A stretch of 64,000 nt of DNA from Lacticaseibacillus zhaodongensis (GCF_009687905.1 NZ_BLBG01000001.1:248001-312000), one strand, 5' to 3'. Shown: positions 8,229-16,026, counted from the stretch's first letter. The notes: generated by a model from the letters alone, not told the origin. Made by a program: numbers and translations.

Positions 8229-8714
8229 ATGAATGACGAACGGTTGCGCTCATACCACCTGGGCGAAGCATACGGACTATATATGGCACTGGCTTCAACG
8301 CATCCAGACACACCGAGCATTGGAATGGAAGATGGAGATGCTAGAACTGCATTGCGAGAAATACATGATTTTCCAAAGCATCCGATCACTTCGTTGAACA
8401 AGCTCTTTCATCGTAGCAAGCCAGACACGCGTTACTACGCTTTGCACAAAGTGTTGGCTGACAAAATCAGAAAAGGCTCGGAGTGGACCGATGAGCCACT
8501 AGTAACAAAGGGCTACCTTGCTGGCATTCGTGACGTCAATAATCGCATGCAGGCATTCGAACAACACGTTCCCGACCGACAATCGGCGGCAAGCCTCCTG
8601 ACCAGAGCAATGATGGATAAGTATGTGACCAATAAATTCAACAAGGCGTATATATACGAGCAGGATGCTGATAACAGAGCGGCGTACTGGAAGGCAGTCA
8701 AAAAGGCCATATAA
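8229..8714 (+). CDS. Unknown prophage accessory protein
   Basis: A 161-residue, mostly helical soluble protein with no recognised motif; ATG at 8229 has TGGAGG ten bases upstream. Features: 'YHLGEAYGLYMAL' near the N-terminus, 'ITSLNKLFHRSKPDTRYY' in the middle, and a basic end (YWKAVKK). It lies beyond the lysis terminator and has its own terminator downstream, so it is a separate transcription unit between lysin and attachment site, where phages commonly carry lysogenic-conversion or immunity genes. Function unknown. Confidence 0.65.
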   Translation: MNDERLRSYHLGEAYGLYMALASTHPDTPSIGMEDGDARTALREIHDFPKHPITSLNKLFHRSKPDTRYYALHKVLADKIRKGSEWTDEPLVTKGYLAGIRDVNNRMQAFEQHVPDRQSAASLLTRAMMDKYVTNKFNKAYIYEQDADNRAAYWKAVKKAI

Positions 8715-8720
8715 CAATTA

Positions 8721-8750
8721 AGGCCTGTCCGTTTTGGACAGACCTTTTTT
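8721..8750 (+). terminator. Rho-independent terminator
   Basis: AGGCCTGTCC and GGACAGACCT pair around GTTTT-type loop sequence and run into six T. It closes the unit of the preceding accessory gene. Confidence 0.8.
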
Positions 8751-8830
8751 GAATTGTGCAAATCTGCATCCGTTTGCGAATCCTATATGAGTAGCACACA
8801 AAAAATGGTATTCATATAGGAGGAACAGAC

Positions 8831-9382
8831 ATGGACAAACGTTCAGCAGAATGGATGACACAGACTTTTCAGCAGTTGATTTGTGACCGGACAGCAGTCC
8901 AAGTAAGGATTGATGCACTTAAACGCACCACAAAGGTACCAGACAGCGCTAAGAGCAAAGAGTTTAACGAGGGCTATATCGCTGGCCGTCTCAGTGCATG
9001 GCGGACAATCGAAGTAGAACTACACTATCGGTTTACCGACATGAATGAGGCAGCCCTTATTGCGGGCGGAAAGGAGCACGTCAAGCAGCTTGTTGGCAGT
9101 TCTGAGCAATGTTGCAAGGCAGATACGCGTGCCATTGCTCTAATGCACCTTTACCTAGACTTGAGGTCGCAAGGACGCTATGCTGAAGCACAAGTGATTA
9201 GTGAGAAGATTGCTGTACAACAGGACGAGGTAGACTTACTTGCTAAGGAAAATCAGCAGAAGATGTTGGCCCTAGCCAAAGCACTCGAAAATAGTCGGGC
9301 GGGATGGCCGGACGGGGAATTATTGACTGCCTGGGCAGGTGAAGGACAGTACGACCCGCTCAGGGAGTTTGACGAGCTGTAG
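8831..9382 (+). CDS. Unknown prophage accessory protein
   Basis: A 183-residue helical protein; ATG follows ATAGGAGGA at the usual distance. It contains 'FNEGYIAGRLSAWRTIEVEL' (about residues 44-63), which loosely echoes 'KGYLAGIRDVNNRM' in the previous gene, two adjacent Cys ('EQCCKAD'), and a charged helical stretch (about 125-160). No family is recognised. It is the last gene before the attachment site, so it is a candidate lysogenic-conversion gene. Confidence 0.65.
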   Translation: MDKRSAEWMTQTFQQLICDRTAVQVRIDALKRTTKVPDSAKSKEFNEGYIAGRLSAWRTIEVELHYRFTDMNEAALIAGGKEHVKQLVGSSEQCCKADTRAIALMHLYLDLRSQGRYAEAQVISEKIAVQQDEVDLLAKENQQKMLALAKALENSRAGWPDGELLTAWAGEGQYDPLREFDEL

Positions 9383-9526
9383 CTCCGCAAAATTGGTAAA
9401 ACCCACAGTAAAGAAAAAAGTATAGACGCCGGTAAACGGCTGGTATTGATAAAATGTCAGATGCTACGATAAACGCCGTTGCTGAGGCATTTGTTACCTG
9501 ACGATATTTATGAAATACCCCTTGTA
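9383..9526. other. Phage attachment-site arm, no gene
   Basis: About 145 bases between the last phage gene and the pgi fragment, with no supported ORF. It should be the phage-derived arm of the attachment site, where integrase or accessory proteins bind. Confidence 0.5.
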
Positions 9527-9604
9527 TACAAGTCCAACATGTTCGCTCTTCTTGGCCGTCCTGGCTACGAAGAGAAGACCAAGGAACTCAACTCACGCCT
9601 GTAA
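9527..9604 (+). pseudogene. pgi: Displaced 3' end of pgi; prophage attachment site (attR-type)
   Basis: Twenty-five sense codons and a TAA read [20 protein letters not shown] and onward to SRL-stop, which matches the conserved C-terminus of glucose-6-phosphate isomerase of Firmicutes ('AYK.NMFALLGKPG.E'). The frame breaks down immediately upstream, after phage sequence. This is the expected scar when a phage integrates into the 3' end of pgi and restores the gene with its own copy at the other end. The intact pgi should lie at the left prophage border, outside this window. Confidence 0.8.
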
Positions 9605-9638
9605 TTACCGCGTGATTGTTCAATCCTGAGTAAAAAAG

Positions 9639-9682
9639 TGACCGCTCGTTTCGGCATTAGTCGAAGCGGACGGTCATTTTTT
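9639..9682 (+). terminator. Host pgi terminator, now downstream of the attachment site
   Basis: TGACCGCTCGTTTCG pairs with CGAAGCGGACGGTCA and is followed by six T, 35 bases after the pgi fragment stop. It was presumably the original terminator of pgi. Confidence 0.75.
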
Positions 9683-9767
9683 ATGCGCTGCCGGGGATGT
9701 GCAATCAATTAATTCATGTTGCTTGTGTTATGCTGAAAGCGAGAATGATTAAAAAAGGAGTCCAAAT

Positions 9768-10745
9768 ATGATCTATCGGCAATTAGGTAAGACTGGTTTT
9801 AATATCAGTGAGGTTTCGCTGGGCACGTGGCAGCTCGGCGGCAAGTGGGGCGCACCCTTTGACCAGCAGGTTGCTGACGCGACCCTGGCAGCTGCGTATG
9901 AGGAGGGTGTGAACTTTTTCGATACCGCTGACGGCTACCAGGATGGCGCCAGTGAGCGCACGGTTGGGGCCTTCGTGAAGAAGCACCCCGACGTGCACTA
10001 CACGACCAAAATTGGGCGGAAGGACCCCGAGTTGTCCATCGCGCATTTCCAGCCGGCTGCTCTGGACCGCTACGTTGACGCGTCGCTGAATAACATGCAG
10101 ACGGATGCGCTCGATCTCGTTCTGCTGCACTGCCCGCCAATGCCCGCGTACTATGATCCCGAGATTTTTGCCCACTTGGACCAACTCAAACAGGCCGGTA
10201 AAATCCGCAACTACGGTGTCTCCGTTGAGCGGGTTGAAGAGGGCTTGAAGGCCTTGGATTACGGCGTCTCGACCGTTGAAATTATCTTCAACATGTTCCG
10301 CCTGCGTCCTGCCCGCTTGTTCTTTGAGCAGGCTAAAGCGCATAACGTTGGGATTCTGGCCCGGGTTCCACTCGCATCTGGCTTGCTGTCCGGCAAGTTC
10401 ACCGCGGACACCAAGTTTGCCCCGACTGACCAACGCAGCAATAACCGCCACGGTGAGCTCTTTGACAAGGGTGAAACATTCTCCGGCGTCGATTACCTGA
10501 CCGGGGTCAAGGCTGCGCAAGAGCTGAAGAAGCGGCTCAAAACCGATAATTTGGCCGCAATCGCCCTCCGCTACATTTTGATGTACGATGCAGTCTCTGC
10601 CGTGATTCCAGGTGCAAGTAATCCGAACCAGATTACGCGCAACACGGACGCCGCTGCGCTGCCAGCATTAACCCACGAACAGATGGGTATCGTGCAGGAT
10701 GTTTATGATGAATACATCAAGAATCCAGTTGAATATCTGTGGTAA
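9768..10745 (+). CDS. Aldo/keto reductase
   Basis: A 325-residue NADPH-dependent oxidoreductase of the AKR fold, preceded by AAAGGAG. The catalytic tetrad is visible: Asp52 and Tyr57 in 'FFDTADGYQDG', Lys81 in 'TTKIG', His121 in 'LVLLHCPP'. The C-terminal cofactor region contains 'GILARVPLASGLLSGK' and 'AVIPGASNPNQ'. This subgroup is common in lactobacilli and reduces aldehydes or ketones; the physiological substrate cannot be told. It stands alone between two terminators and is the first host gene after the prophage. Confidence 0.9.
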   Translation: MIYRQLGKTGFNISEVSLGTWQLGGKWGAPFDQQVADATLAAAYEEGVNFFDTADGYQDGASERTVGAFVKKHPDVHYTTKIGRKDPELSIAHFQPAALDRYVDASLNNMQTDALDLVLLHCPPMPAYYDPEIFAHLDQLKQAGKIRNYGVSVERVEEGLKALDYGVSTVEIIFNMFRLRPARLFFEQAKAHNVGILARVPLASGLLSGKFTADTKFAPTDQRSNNRHGELFDKGETFSGVDYLTGVKAAQELKKRLKTDNLAAIALRYILMYDAVSAVIPGASNPNQITRNTDAAALPALTHEQMGIVQDVYDEYIKNPVEYLW

Positions 10746-10749
10746 AACA

Positions 10750-10793
10750 AAAACAAGCAGGTTGCTCACGTGGGTGAGAAGCCTGCTTGTTTT
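10750..10793. terminator. Terminator, probably bidirectional
   Basis: AAAACAAGCAGG and CCTGCTTGTTTT form a 12-bp stem around a smaller internal hairpin, with A and T flanks on both sides. It can serve the aldo/keto reductase and the convergent small-membrane-protein operon. Confidence 0.8.
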
Positions 10794-10838
10794 GTACATA
10801 ATGTAGCAATCAGTGGTGTATTCAAGCATCAGCCGCCC

Positions 10839-11147
10839 TTAGTGCCAGGCAGTGAAGGCGGCAATCAGCGCTAAGGTCACAATTAAGCGGGTGACATGGT
10901 GCCCGAGGTGGACCTGTTTGGCGTTTGTTCCGTTCCAAAATGCTAGCGCGGCAACGGCGACAAGCCCGAGAATTAAAATCGCTCTAGCGGTGATAAAGTC
11001 CGGGATGAGCGGGGCGAACGCGATAATTACGCCTGCCAGAGCAAATAATAGTACGCTTTTTGCTTGCCGCTCGCGGTAATCCATGATTCCGGCAGCGACT
11101 CCACTTAAACCATAGAGCATAATGATAATTTTAACTAAGATTGCCAT
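10839..11147 (-). CDS. Small membrane protein, three to four transmembrane helices
   Basis: A 102-residue hydrophobic protein (MAILVKIIIMLYGLSGVAAG...). Its ATG overlaps the stop of the upstream small gene in a TAATG, so the two are translationally coupled. Membrane segments are seen at about 3-20, 30-46, 53-70 and 83-100. The family is not recognised. It converges on the aldo/keto reductase and shares its terminator. Confidence 0.6.
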   Translation of the reverse strand: MAILVKIIIMLYGLSGVAAGIMDYRERQAKSVLLFALAGVIIAFAPLIPDFITARAILILGLVAVAALAFWNGTNAKQVHLGHHVTRLIVTLALIAAFTAWH

Positions 11148-11275
11148 TAGTCTTCGTACTTGCTGCCCTGGATGATGGTGAGGATGCCACTAGCAAGTGC
11201 CAGCGCACTTGCTACCAGTGCGGTTCCGGCGGCGCTGGTCGCAATGATGCCTAATACCATAGTCTTTTTTGCCAT
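11147..11275 (-). CDS. Very small membrane protein (42 aa)
   Basis: ATG at 11275 follows a good AAAGGAGAA site on the minus strand. The product begins MAKKTMVLGIIATSAAGTAL, has one transmembrane helix and a short polar tail ending KYED. It overlaps the start of the next membrane-protein gene by one base, so the pair is likely one functional unit. Function unknown. Confidence 0.6.
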   Translation of the reverse strand: MAKKTMVLGIIATSAAGTALVASALALASGILTIIQGSKYED

Positions 11276-11396
11276 GAGCGGGTTCTCCTTTGTTTTGATA
11301 GCCCAATTCTAACGCAGTTGTGACAGCTTGTCGTTCAATCCAGCGTATTTACTGGGGGTAATTACGGAAGTTAGTGGCTGACAGTGAATTCGGGGC

Positions 11397-11424
11397 TTGA
11401 CACTGGGCTGAATTCCTGTAGAAT
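11397..11424 (+). promoter_or_regulatory. Promoter of tRNA-Glu (first copy)
   Basis: TTGACA, a 16-base spacer and TAGAAT lie 25 bases before the tRNA. The -35 is perfect and the -10 has five of six consensus bases. Confidence 0.8.
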
Positions 11425-11448
11425 GTTTCTTGTGCTTAAAAAGTTTAT

Positions 11449-11520
11449 TGCCCGTTGGTCAAGGGGTTAAGACGTCGCGTTCTCAGCGCGAAAACATGGG
11501 TTCGATTCCCATACGGGTGA
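11449..11520 (+). tRNA. tRNA-Glu (anticodon CUC)
   Basis: A 72-base cloverleaf: D arm with GGTCAAGGGGTTAAGAC, anticodon stem TCGCG/CGCGA around loop TTCTCAG (anticodon CTC, reads GAG), T arm ATGGG-TTCGATT-CCCAT. The acceptor stem ends in two wobble pairs (T-G, G-T). A nearly identical gene lies in the opposite orientation at 13546-13617. No CCA is encoded. Confidence 0.9.
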
Positions 11521-11525
11521 TCATG

Positions 11526-11557
11526 GTGCTAAACCAGCAGGGTTTAGCACTTTTTTT
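11526..11557 (+). terminator. Terminator of tRNA-Glu
   Basis: A ten-base perfect stem, GTGCTAAACC and GGTTTAGCAC, is followed by seven T just after the tRNA. Confidence 0.85.
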
Positions 11558-11855
11558 GTGCATTTTTATAAAGTTTGGGCAATACAGTTCCAAAAGTGGT
11601 GGTAGTACCAGGTGCGAACTCGATGCTATCCAAAAGAAATCCAATGTAGCTGACTGGGTAATCCTGATCTGGTTAATATTAATTGACAGTTAAAAACTAC
11701 TAGTTAATCATTGGCTAAAGATTAAGAAATGGTGTACTGTTAGTGGCAAATATTAAATGTGAATCGCACATAGCTAGAAGGTAGCGAATGTCAGGCTAAT
11801 ACTTTGGCACAGGCTCTTTGTGCTATCAGCCGTTTGCTTTAAAGAGGTGCTACAT
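11558..11855. other. Intergenic region upstream of the ABC exporter
   Basis: No supported gene. It is AT-rich, and it ends with the RBS AGAGGTG of the ABC gene. Short open frames here lack ribosome sites. No clear promoter could be fixed. Confidence 0.4.
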
Positions 11856-13472
11856 ATGGGGAAGATTCTGGCTCAAAGTAAACTACGCACTTTGGTGATC
11901 CTGCTCGTGCTTGCAGCAGGTCCCGGTGGGGAGACACTCAGTGCGTTTGCCATTGCGGCGGCAATTAACGCGATAGTGGCAAGGCACCTGCGCCTGTTTT
12001 TGCTGGATTCACTTTTGGCTGCTGTGTGCTTCTTTGGCGGCTCGGTGGGGATGTACATTGGCCACGTGCTCTACGCAAAAAGCACGCAGGAATTCCTGCA
12101 CCAGGCCCGGGCGGCGTACGTGACAACGGCAAGCCGTGATTATGTTCCTTTTAGTGATGTCAACGTGACGGACGGTTTGAACGCAACGACCAACGACCTG
12201 AATCTGATCAACCAAACCAGTTTTACTGGCTACATTGGGGTTTACTTAACGGCTTTGAACGCTATATTTGCCAGCATTGGCCTCTTCGTGTTTCACTGGT
12301 CACTAGCCGTGCTGGCAATTGTGCTCGCGGTGGCGATGTTCCTGATTCCTAAGCTCGCCAAACCGGCTCTGCTCAAGTCCACTGACGCCATTTCCGTTGC
12401 TAACGCCCGGTATACGCATGATTTCAAGAACTGGCTGACCGGGCTGAATGATTTGTTCTGGGCGAACAACATTAACCGGACCTGGCAGCGCATTTGCGGA
12501 ACGTCCAAAGAAATTGAGACTAGTAACGTTAAACAGACACGAACCAACCAGTTGGTGTCGGCACTTGTTTTGAGTCAAAATATGTTGTCGCAAACCCTGA
12601 TGTTGATTCTTGCCGGCATCTTGGCTTTCAATGGTCAGGTCAAATTAGGGGTTGTCATCAGTGTGGGTAACTTGGCGAGCCAGTCATTCAGTGCGCTGGG
12701 TGCAATGGCGAACAGTATGGCTCTAGTCAACTCGGGGCGCAGTTTGCTCACGAAGGCCCAGAATCGTGTTGCCGCTGCCCAGGCCGCTGGTAATGCATCC
12801 CCAAAGCCACTTGTTGTACCTGATGATGCAACGATTCAGTGCAGCGGGTTAACGGTCCGTTTTACCGGGCAGCCCCGCATCAACTATCCTGATTTGCGTG
12901 TTGCTGCGGGCGAAAAGGTGGCCATTCTTGGCGCCAGTGGTTCGGGCAAAACGACCCTGCTCAAGGTGCTCGCGGGGGTGGTGCAGCCAGCCAGTGGTAG
13001 TGTGACAATTGCCGGCCAAGATGTTACCCAACTTAGTCCGGATCAAATTGCGACCATCGTGGACATGGTCCCTCAAGCACCGACGATATTTGACGCCAGC
13101 GTACGCGAGAACGTTAGTCTGGGGCAAAAGCTCACGACCGAGGATGTGCAGAAAATTTTGCAGGCAGTCAACCTGGAAGACCGGGTTCAATCCTTAGGCG
13201 CGGGGATCGATACGCCGATTAATAAGGACACGCAATTGTCCGGTGGGGAGCAGCAGCGGCTGGCGCTGTCGCGGGTGCTCGCGCGGCATAAACACATACT
13301 GCTGGTCGATGAGGGGACTTCCGCGCTTGATACCGCCAATGCGCGTAGCTTCGTCAACCTACTGCTAAAACTCAAGGACACGACCATCTTGTTCGTGACC
13401 CACTCAGCGGACCAAACCATGCTGAATAGTTTTGACCGCGTCGTTAACCTGACTCCAGCGGCTGCCAGTTAG
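11856..13472 (+). CDS. ABC exporter, fused membrane and ATPase domains
   Basis: The ATG at 11856 after AAAGAGGTG gives 538 residues. The first 300 hold about six membrane helices; the ATPase half has Walker A GASGSGKT (about 359), signature LSGGEQQR (about 460), Walker B LLVDEGTSALD with the catalytic Glu (about 485), and the H-loop in 'FVTHSAD'. Half-transporters of this size work as dimers; with a consensus ATP site it may be a homodimer. Substrate unknown. It stands alone between two inverted tRNA-Glu genes, which suggests an inserted or invertible segment. Confidence 0.85.
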   Translation: MGKILAQSKLRTLVILLVLAAGPGGETLSAFAIAAAINAIVARHLRLFLLDSLLAAVCFFGGSVGMYIGHVLYAKSTQEFLHQARAAYVTTASRDYVPFSDVNVTDGLNATTNDLNLINQTSFTGYIGVYLTALNAIFASIGLFVFHWSLAVLAIVLAVAMFLIPKLAKPALLKSTDAISVANARYTHDFKNWLTGLNDLFWANNINRTWQRICGTSKEIETSNVKQTRTNQLVSALVLSQNMLSQTLMLILAGILAFNGQVKLGVVISVGNLASQSFSALGAMANSMALVNSGRSLLTKAQNRVAAAQAAGNASPKPLVVPDDATIQCSGLTVRFTGQPRINYPDLRVAAGEKVAILGASGSGKTTLLKVLAGVVQPASGSVTIAGQDVTQLSPDQIATIVDMVPQAPTIFDASVRENVSLGQKLTTEDVQKILQAVNLEDRVQSLGAGIDTPINKDTQLSGGEQQRLALSRVLARHKHILLVDEGTSALDTANARSFVNLLLKLKDTTILFVTHSADQTMLNSFDRVVNLTPAAAS

Positions 13473-13502
13473 TGGTCATAAGATTGGCATAATGGAACAT
13501 AA

Positions 13503-13537
13503 AAAAACACGCTGACGAAAATTCGTCGGCGTGTTTT
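13503..13537. terminator. Bidirectional terminator
   Basis: AAAAACACGCTGACGAA pairs with TTCGTCGGCGTGTTTTT. It sits between the ABC exporter and the convergent second tRNA-Glu and has T tracts in both directions. Confidence 0.85.
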
Positions 13538-13545
13538 TGCATTGA

Positions 13546-13617
13546 TCACCCGTATGGGATTCGAACCCATGTTTTCGCGCTGAGAACGCGACGTCTTAAC
13601 CCCTTGACCAACGGGCA
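13546..13617 (-). tRNA. tRNA-Glu (anticodon CUC), second copy
   Basis: Same 72-base tRNA as the copy at 11449, inverted; the only difference I see is in the T loop (TTCGAAT instead of TTCGATT). It has its own consensus promoter upstream, so both genes are probably transcribed. Confidence 0.9.
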
Positions 13618-13638
13618 CTAACAATTAACCGTACATTA

Positions 13639-13666
13639 ATTATACGGGAATTGCCTGGATTGTCAA
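13639..13666 (-). promoter_or_regulatory. Promoter of tRNA-Glu (second copy)
   Basis: On the minus strand TTGACA, a 16-base spacer and TATAAT, both boxes perfect, lie about 20 bases before the tRNA. Confidence 0.85.
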
Positions 13667-13684
13667 CAGGTCTTGGCGTTGTGA

Positions 13685-13990
13685 TTAGCGGCTAAAAATT
13701 ACGGAATTGATACCCATAATGTTGAATACGTAGAGTACGGCGACTAACGCGTTAACGACAAAGGAGAGCGCGATGATGCCGAAACGGAAGGTGAAGGGGT
13801 GGTAAGTATCGGTCCAGTAACGGTGCCGGCGCCGGCCTTGGTAGCTGAAGCACATTACTAGCAGTACGAGGGTCATTAGGATCTGGAAGCCGGTGCCGAC
13901 CATCAGCAGGGGCCGGGCCATTGAACTCTGGGCCTGGAAAAAATAGGCGCCAGTCGTGATGATATCGATTAAGATGGCAATAATTGACAT
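13685..13990 (-). CDS. Small membrane protein, three transmembrane helices
   Basis: A 101-residue protein; the ATG is preceded by AAGGAGATAA on the minus strand. Hydrophobic segments lie at about 3-20, 28-47 and 70-92, with a basic-aromatic loop in between (YQGRRRHRYW). The family is not recognised. It lies downstream of the pepD terminator in the same direction and is probably a separate transcript. Confidence 0.6.
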   Translation of the reverse strand: MSIIAILIDIITTGAYFFQAQSSMARPLLMVGTGFQILMTLVLLVMCFSYQGRRRHRYWTDTYHPFTFRFGIIALSFVVNALVAVLYVFNIMGINSVIFSR

Positions 13991-14012
13991 GGCTTATCTC
14001 CTTGTATAAAAA

Positions 14013-14040
14013 ATGGTGTTGGGTTACTTGCCCAACACCA
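14013..14040 (-). terminator. Terminator of pepD
   Basis: A ten-base perfect stem, TGGTGTTGGG and CCCAACACCA, with an A run on its left that is a T tract on the minus strand. Confidence 0.8.
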
Positions 14041-14081
14041 TTATACGATATTCATTTTGCCGAAAAAATCAGGCGCAAGTC

Positions 14082-15512
14082 TTAGAGATTCTTGTCCATG
14101 TCGAAGGTCAGGCGGGAGAGGTTGATACCTTCCATGATCATCTGGTTGATCTGGTCCTTAGTCGCAGCCTTGGTCATCGCAACGACTTTGTAGTTGGCTT
14201 CGGTCAGGTACTTGGTGAGGTCCTTGCCGCTCAGCTCGCTGGCACCGTTGTCCGTGTCGTAGACGAACTTGCGGTAACGCCGGTAGAGTTCGGTGAGGTA
14301 ATCGCGGTTGCCCTGCACGAACTTGCTGTAGTGACTCTCAACGAGCATGGAGTTAGTGCGGTGCAGCCAGTATGCGGAGTCGGCGTCTACATCCATCTTG
14401 AGGGGCGTGGTGCTGTAACTCGGGTCCGTGTCCGTTGCGTTCGTGTAGAACGGTACGTAAGGACTGAACTCAGGGTAACCCAAGCAGAGCCACATAATGC
14501 CTTCGAGACCTTCCTGGACGTTATCACGCACTTCGAGCACGTGGGAATTCTGGGTCCGGTTGAGCCCGATTGGCCGGTAACGCAGGCGGTCCTTGTCATC
14601 GCCGTGGCCGAATGGGTCGAAGCGAGTTTCGTTGTAGTGGCTGCCGAGAATCTGTGCAATATCCTCAACGCTGATGCGGTGGCTGGTGCGCATGATGAAT
14701 GGGAGTTCAGCTGATTCAGGCTCTTCAGGCGTCTCGGGGTTCAGAATATGGTGCGCGTACCAAACCCGGGGCGTGTTGTAGTGGCGGTCCTTTTCGTTCA
14801 TCGTCCCGAAGATGTGGCGGAAGTTCCAGCCGCTCTGGTCGGGGTTGAGCTTGTGCTCAGCAACGAATTCCTGAATGCCTTCGCTCCAAGCAAAATTATC
14901 GGTGTCGGTAAAGTCGACTTGTTGAATCGCAACCTGGTTAGCCGCAACCGCGTAAGCATCATCGGGGATGCGCTGCGCAACCCAGTGGTGACCAGTAACG
15001 ATTTCCATGTACCACACGTTGTCCTTGTCGGAGAACAAGACGGAGTTACCAGCGGGTGAACCGTACTGCTTGATCAGCTGGCCGAGGTACTCAACCCCGT
15101 GGCGGGCGGATTCAATGAAGGGGAGGGTCATGTTGACGATGAGGTCTTCATCGAGCCCGTCCTTAACGAGGGGGTCAAAAGCGAGGGTGCGCTCGTTGCC
15201 GTAAGTACTCTCGGTAGCACTCATCGCGACGTTCTTTTCGTTAATGCCGCTTTCCTCGTAATCACCCAGGTGCTCGCGGTCCACGTTTGGCACCGCGTTG
15301 TAACGGTAGCCATTTTCTGGCAGGTCGGCTTCGAAACCGTTGAGTGGGGACTTCAGGTGCAGGCCCTTTTCACCCTTCCAAGCGGGGTGCATGTAGAAGC
15401 GCTGGGGGGTGAGGGGCAGGAACGTGTCGTCGTTACGGGCGATCATGGTGTTACCGGTCAGGCTAGCTTTTTTGCCGACCAGAATCGAGGTGCAAGCAGA
15501 TTCGTAGTTCAT
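14082..15512 (-). CDS. pepD: Dipeptidase, peptidase family C69 (PepD)
   Basis: A 476-residue Ntn-hydrolase. 'NYESACTSILVGKKAS' at the N-terminus contains the likely nucleophile Cys7, followed by 'TMIARNDD' and 'PNVDRE', all typical of lactobacillus PepD. The length equals the family's usual 470-480 residues. It hydrolyses a broad range of dipeptides in the cytoplasm, part of peptide nitrogen supply. ATG has GAAAGGAT upstream. It is monocistronic, ending at its own hairpin terminator; an 8-bp inverted repeat upstream (GTGTTGAA...TTCAACAC) could be an operator. Confidence 0.9.
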   Translation of the reverse strand: MNYESACTSILVGKKASLTGNTMIARNDDTFLPLTPQRFYMHPAWKGEKGLHLKSPLNGFEADLPENGYRYNAVPNVDREHLGDYEESGINEKNVAMSATESTYGNERTLAFDPLVKDGLDEDLIVNMTLPFIESARHGVEYLGQLIKQYGSPAGNSVLFSDKDNVWYMEIVTGHHWVAQRIPDDAYAVAANQVAIQQVDFTDTDNFAWSEGIQEFVAEHKLNPDQSGWNFRHIFGTMNEKDRHYNTPRVWYAHHILNPETPEEPESAELPFIMRTSHRISVEDIAQILGSHYNETRFDPFGHGDDKDRLRYRPIGLNRTQNSHVLEVRDNVQEGLEGIMWLCLGYPEFSPYVPFYTNATDTDPSYSTTPLKMDVDADSAYWLHRTNSMLVESHYSKFVQGNRDYLTELYRRYRKFVYDTDNGASELSGKDLTKYLTEANYKVVAMTKAATKDQINQMIMEGINLSRLTFDMDKNL

Positions 15513-15830
15513 CGAATACCGATCCTTTCCATTGCAGGTGGCAGCTGGGCAATGCGCTCAGCCGTCAAACCCAATCCAAAACGATATGTTACGGTGGTAC
15601 AGACAATTAAGTGTTGAAGCATCCGCTACGGACACGTTCAACACATTCTTAAGTAAATTCTAAACCCGAACGCCTATAAAAGCTAATTCGATGTAAACTG
15701 GCAGATCCGCGGTCCCTCAATGCAGTTGATTATTTGCAGCGATTAGATGCTTGGCAAGCGGGCCGTGCCTGTTAGCAGAAGTGTGTGTCTTTGCCCGTTC
15801 AAAAAAGTTGTGGCATTTTAATACGACCCG
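15513..15830. other. Intergenic region between pepD and the tRNA-Gln genes
   Basis: No gene is supported. It contains the perfect inverted repeat GTGTTGAA / TTCAACAC at about 15611-15643, which lies upstream of pepD and could bind a regulator, and otherwise nothing recognisable. Confidence 0.4.
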
Positions 15831-15859
15831 TTGACAAGGGCTGCGAAAGCCGGTATAGT
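15831..15859 (+). promoter_or_regulatory. Promoter of tRNA-Gln (first copy)
   Basis: TTGACA, a 17-base spacer and TATAGT. A near-consensus promoter about 35 bases before the tRNA. Confidence 0.85.
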
Positions 15860-15894
15860 AATATTCGTTCTTGATTAAGGACGAGCAATGTTAT

Positions 15895-15965
15895 TGGGTA
15901 TTAGCGAAGTGGTAACGCAATGGACTCTGAATCCATAATCCTAGGTTCGATCCCTAGATACCCAA
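15895..15965 (+). tRNA. tRNA-Gln (anticodon CUG), first copy
   Basis: Acceptor TGGGTAT pairs with ATACCCA; anticodon stem ATGGA/TCCAT encloses CTCTGAA, giving anticodon CTG (reads CAG); T arm CTAGG-TTCGATC-CCTAG. The T1-A72 pair is typical of glutamine tRNAs. There is no encoded CCA and no terminator before the second copy's promoter. Confidence 0.9.
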
Positions 15966-15997
15966 TTGCCAAGTGGTGGAATAGTGATATGTATCGC

Positions 15998-16026
15998 TTG
16001 ACAAGTATATGGTTTCACAATATAAT
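15998..16026 (+). promoter_or_regulatory. Promoter of tRNA-Gln (second copy)
   Basis: TTGACA, a 17-base spacer and TATAAT, all consensus. Each tRNA-Gln copy thus has its own strong promoter. Confidence 0.9.

Larger units (their letters stand above)
1..9604. mobile_element. Right end of a prophage (tail, lysis, accessory genes, attachment site)
   Basis: The genes run in one direction in late-phage order: baseplate J, a DUF2612/XkdU-like protein, tail fibres, XkdX, membrane proteins, LLH holin, GH25 endolysin and two accessory genes. The block ends at a displaced 3' fragment of the host gene pgi, which marks the attachment site. The baseplate J, XkdU-position and XkdX proteins point to a contractile, PBSX/Mu-like tail. 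The integrase, head genes and the other attachment site must lie left of the window. A tail-like bacteriocin is an alternative, but the pgi duplication argues for an integrated phage. Confidence 0.9.

Noticed and set aside
8229-8714. The first accessory protein faintly recalls the C-terminal part of Cas8c (Csd1): 'LGEAYGLYMAL' followed later by 'ITSLNKLFH'.
   Set aside because: The resemblance is a few residues, no cas gene or CRISPR array is in the window, and I could not align the rest.
11430-11693. 87-codon frame over tRNA-Glu.
   Set aside because: It covers a tRNA and its terminator.
14013-14714. Long plus-strand open frame opposite pepD.
   Set aside because: It is a shadow of pepD with no RBS and no recognisable protein; the same holds for 15099-15617.
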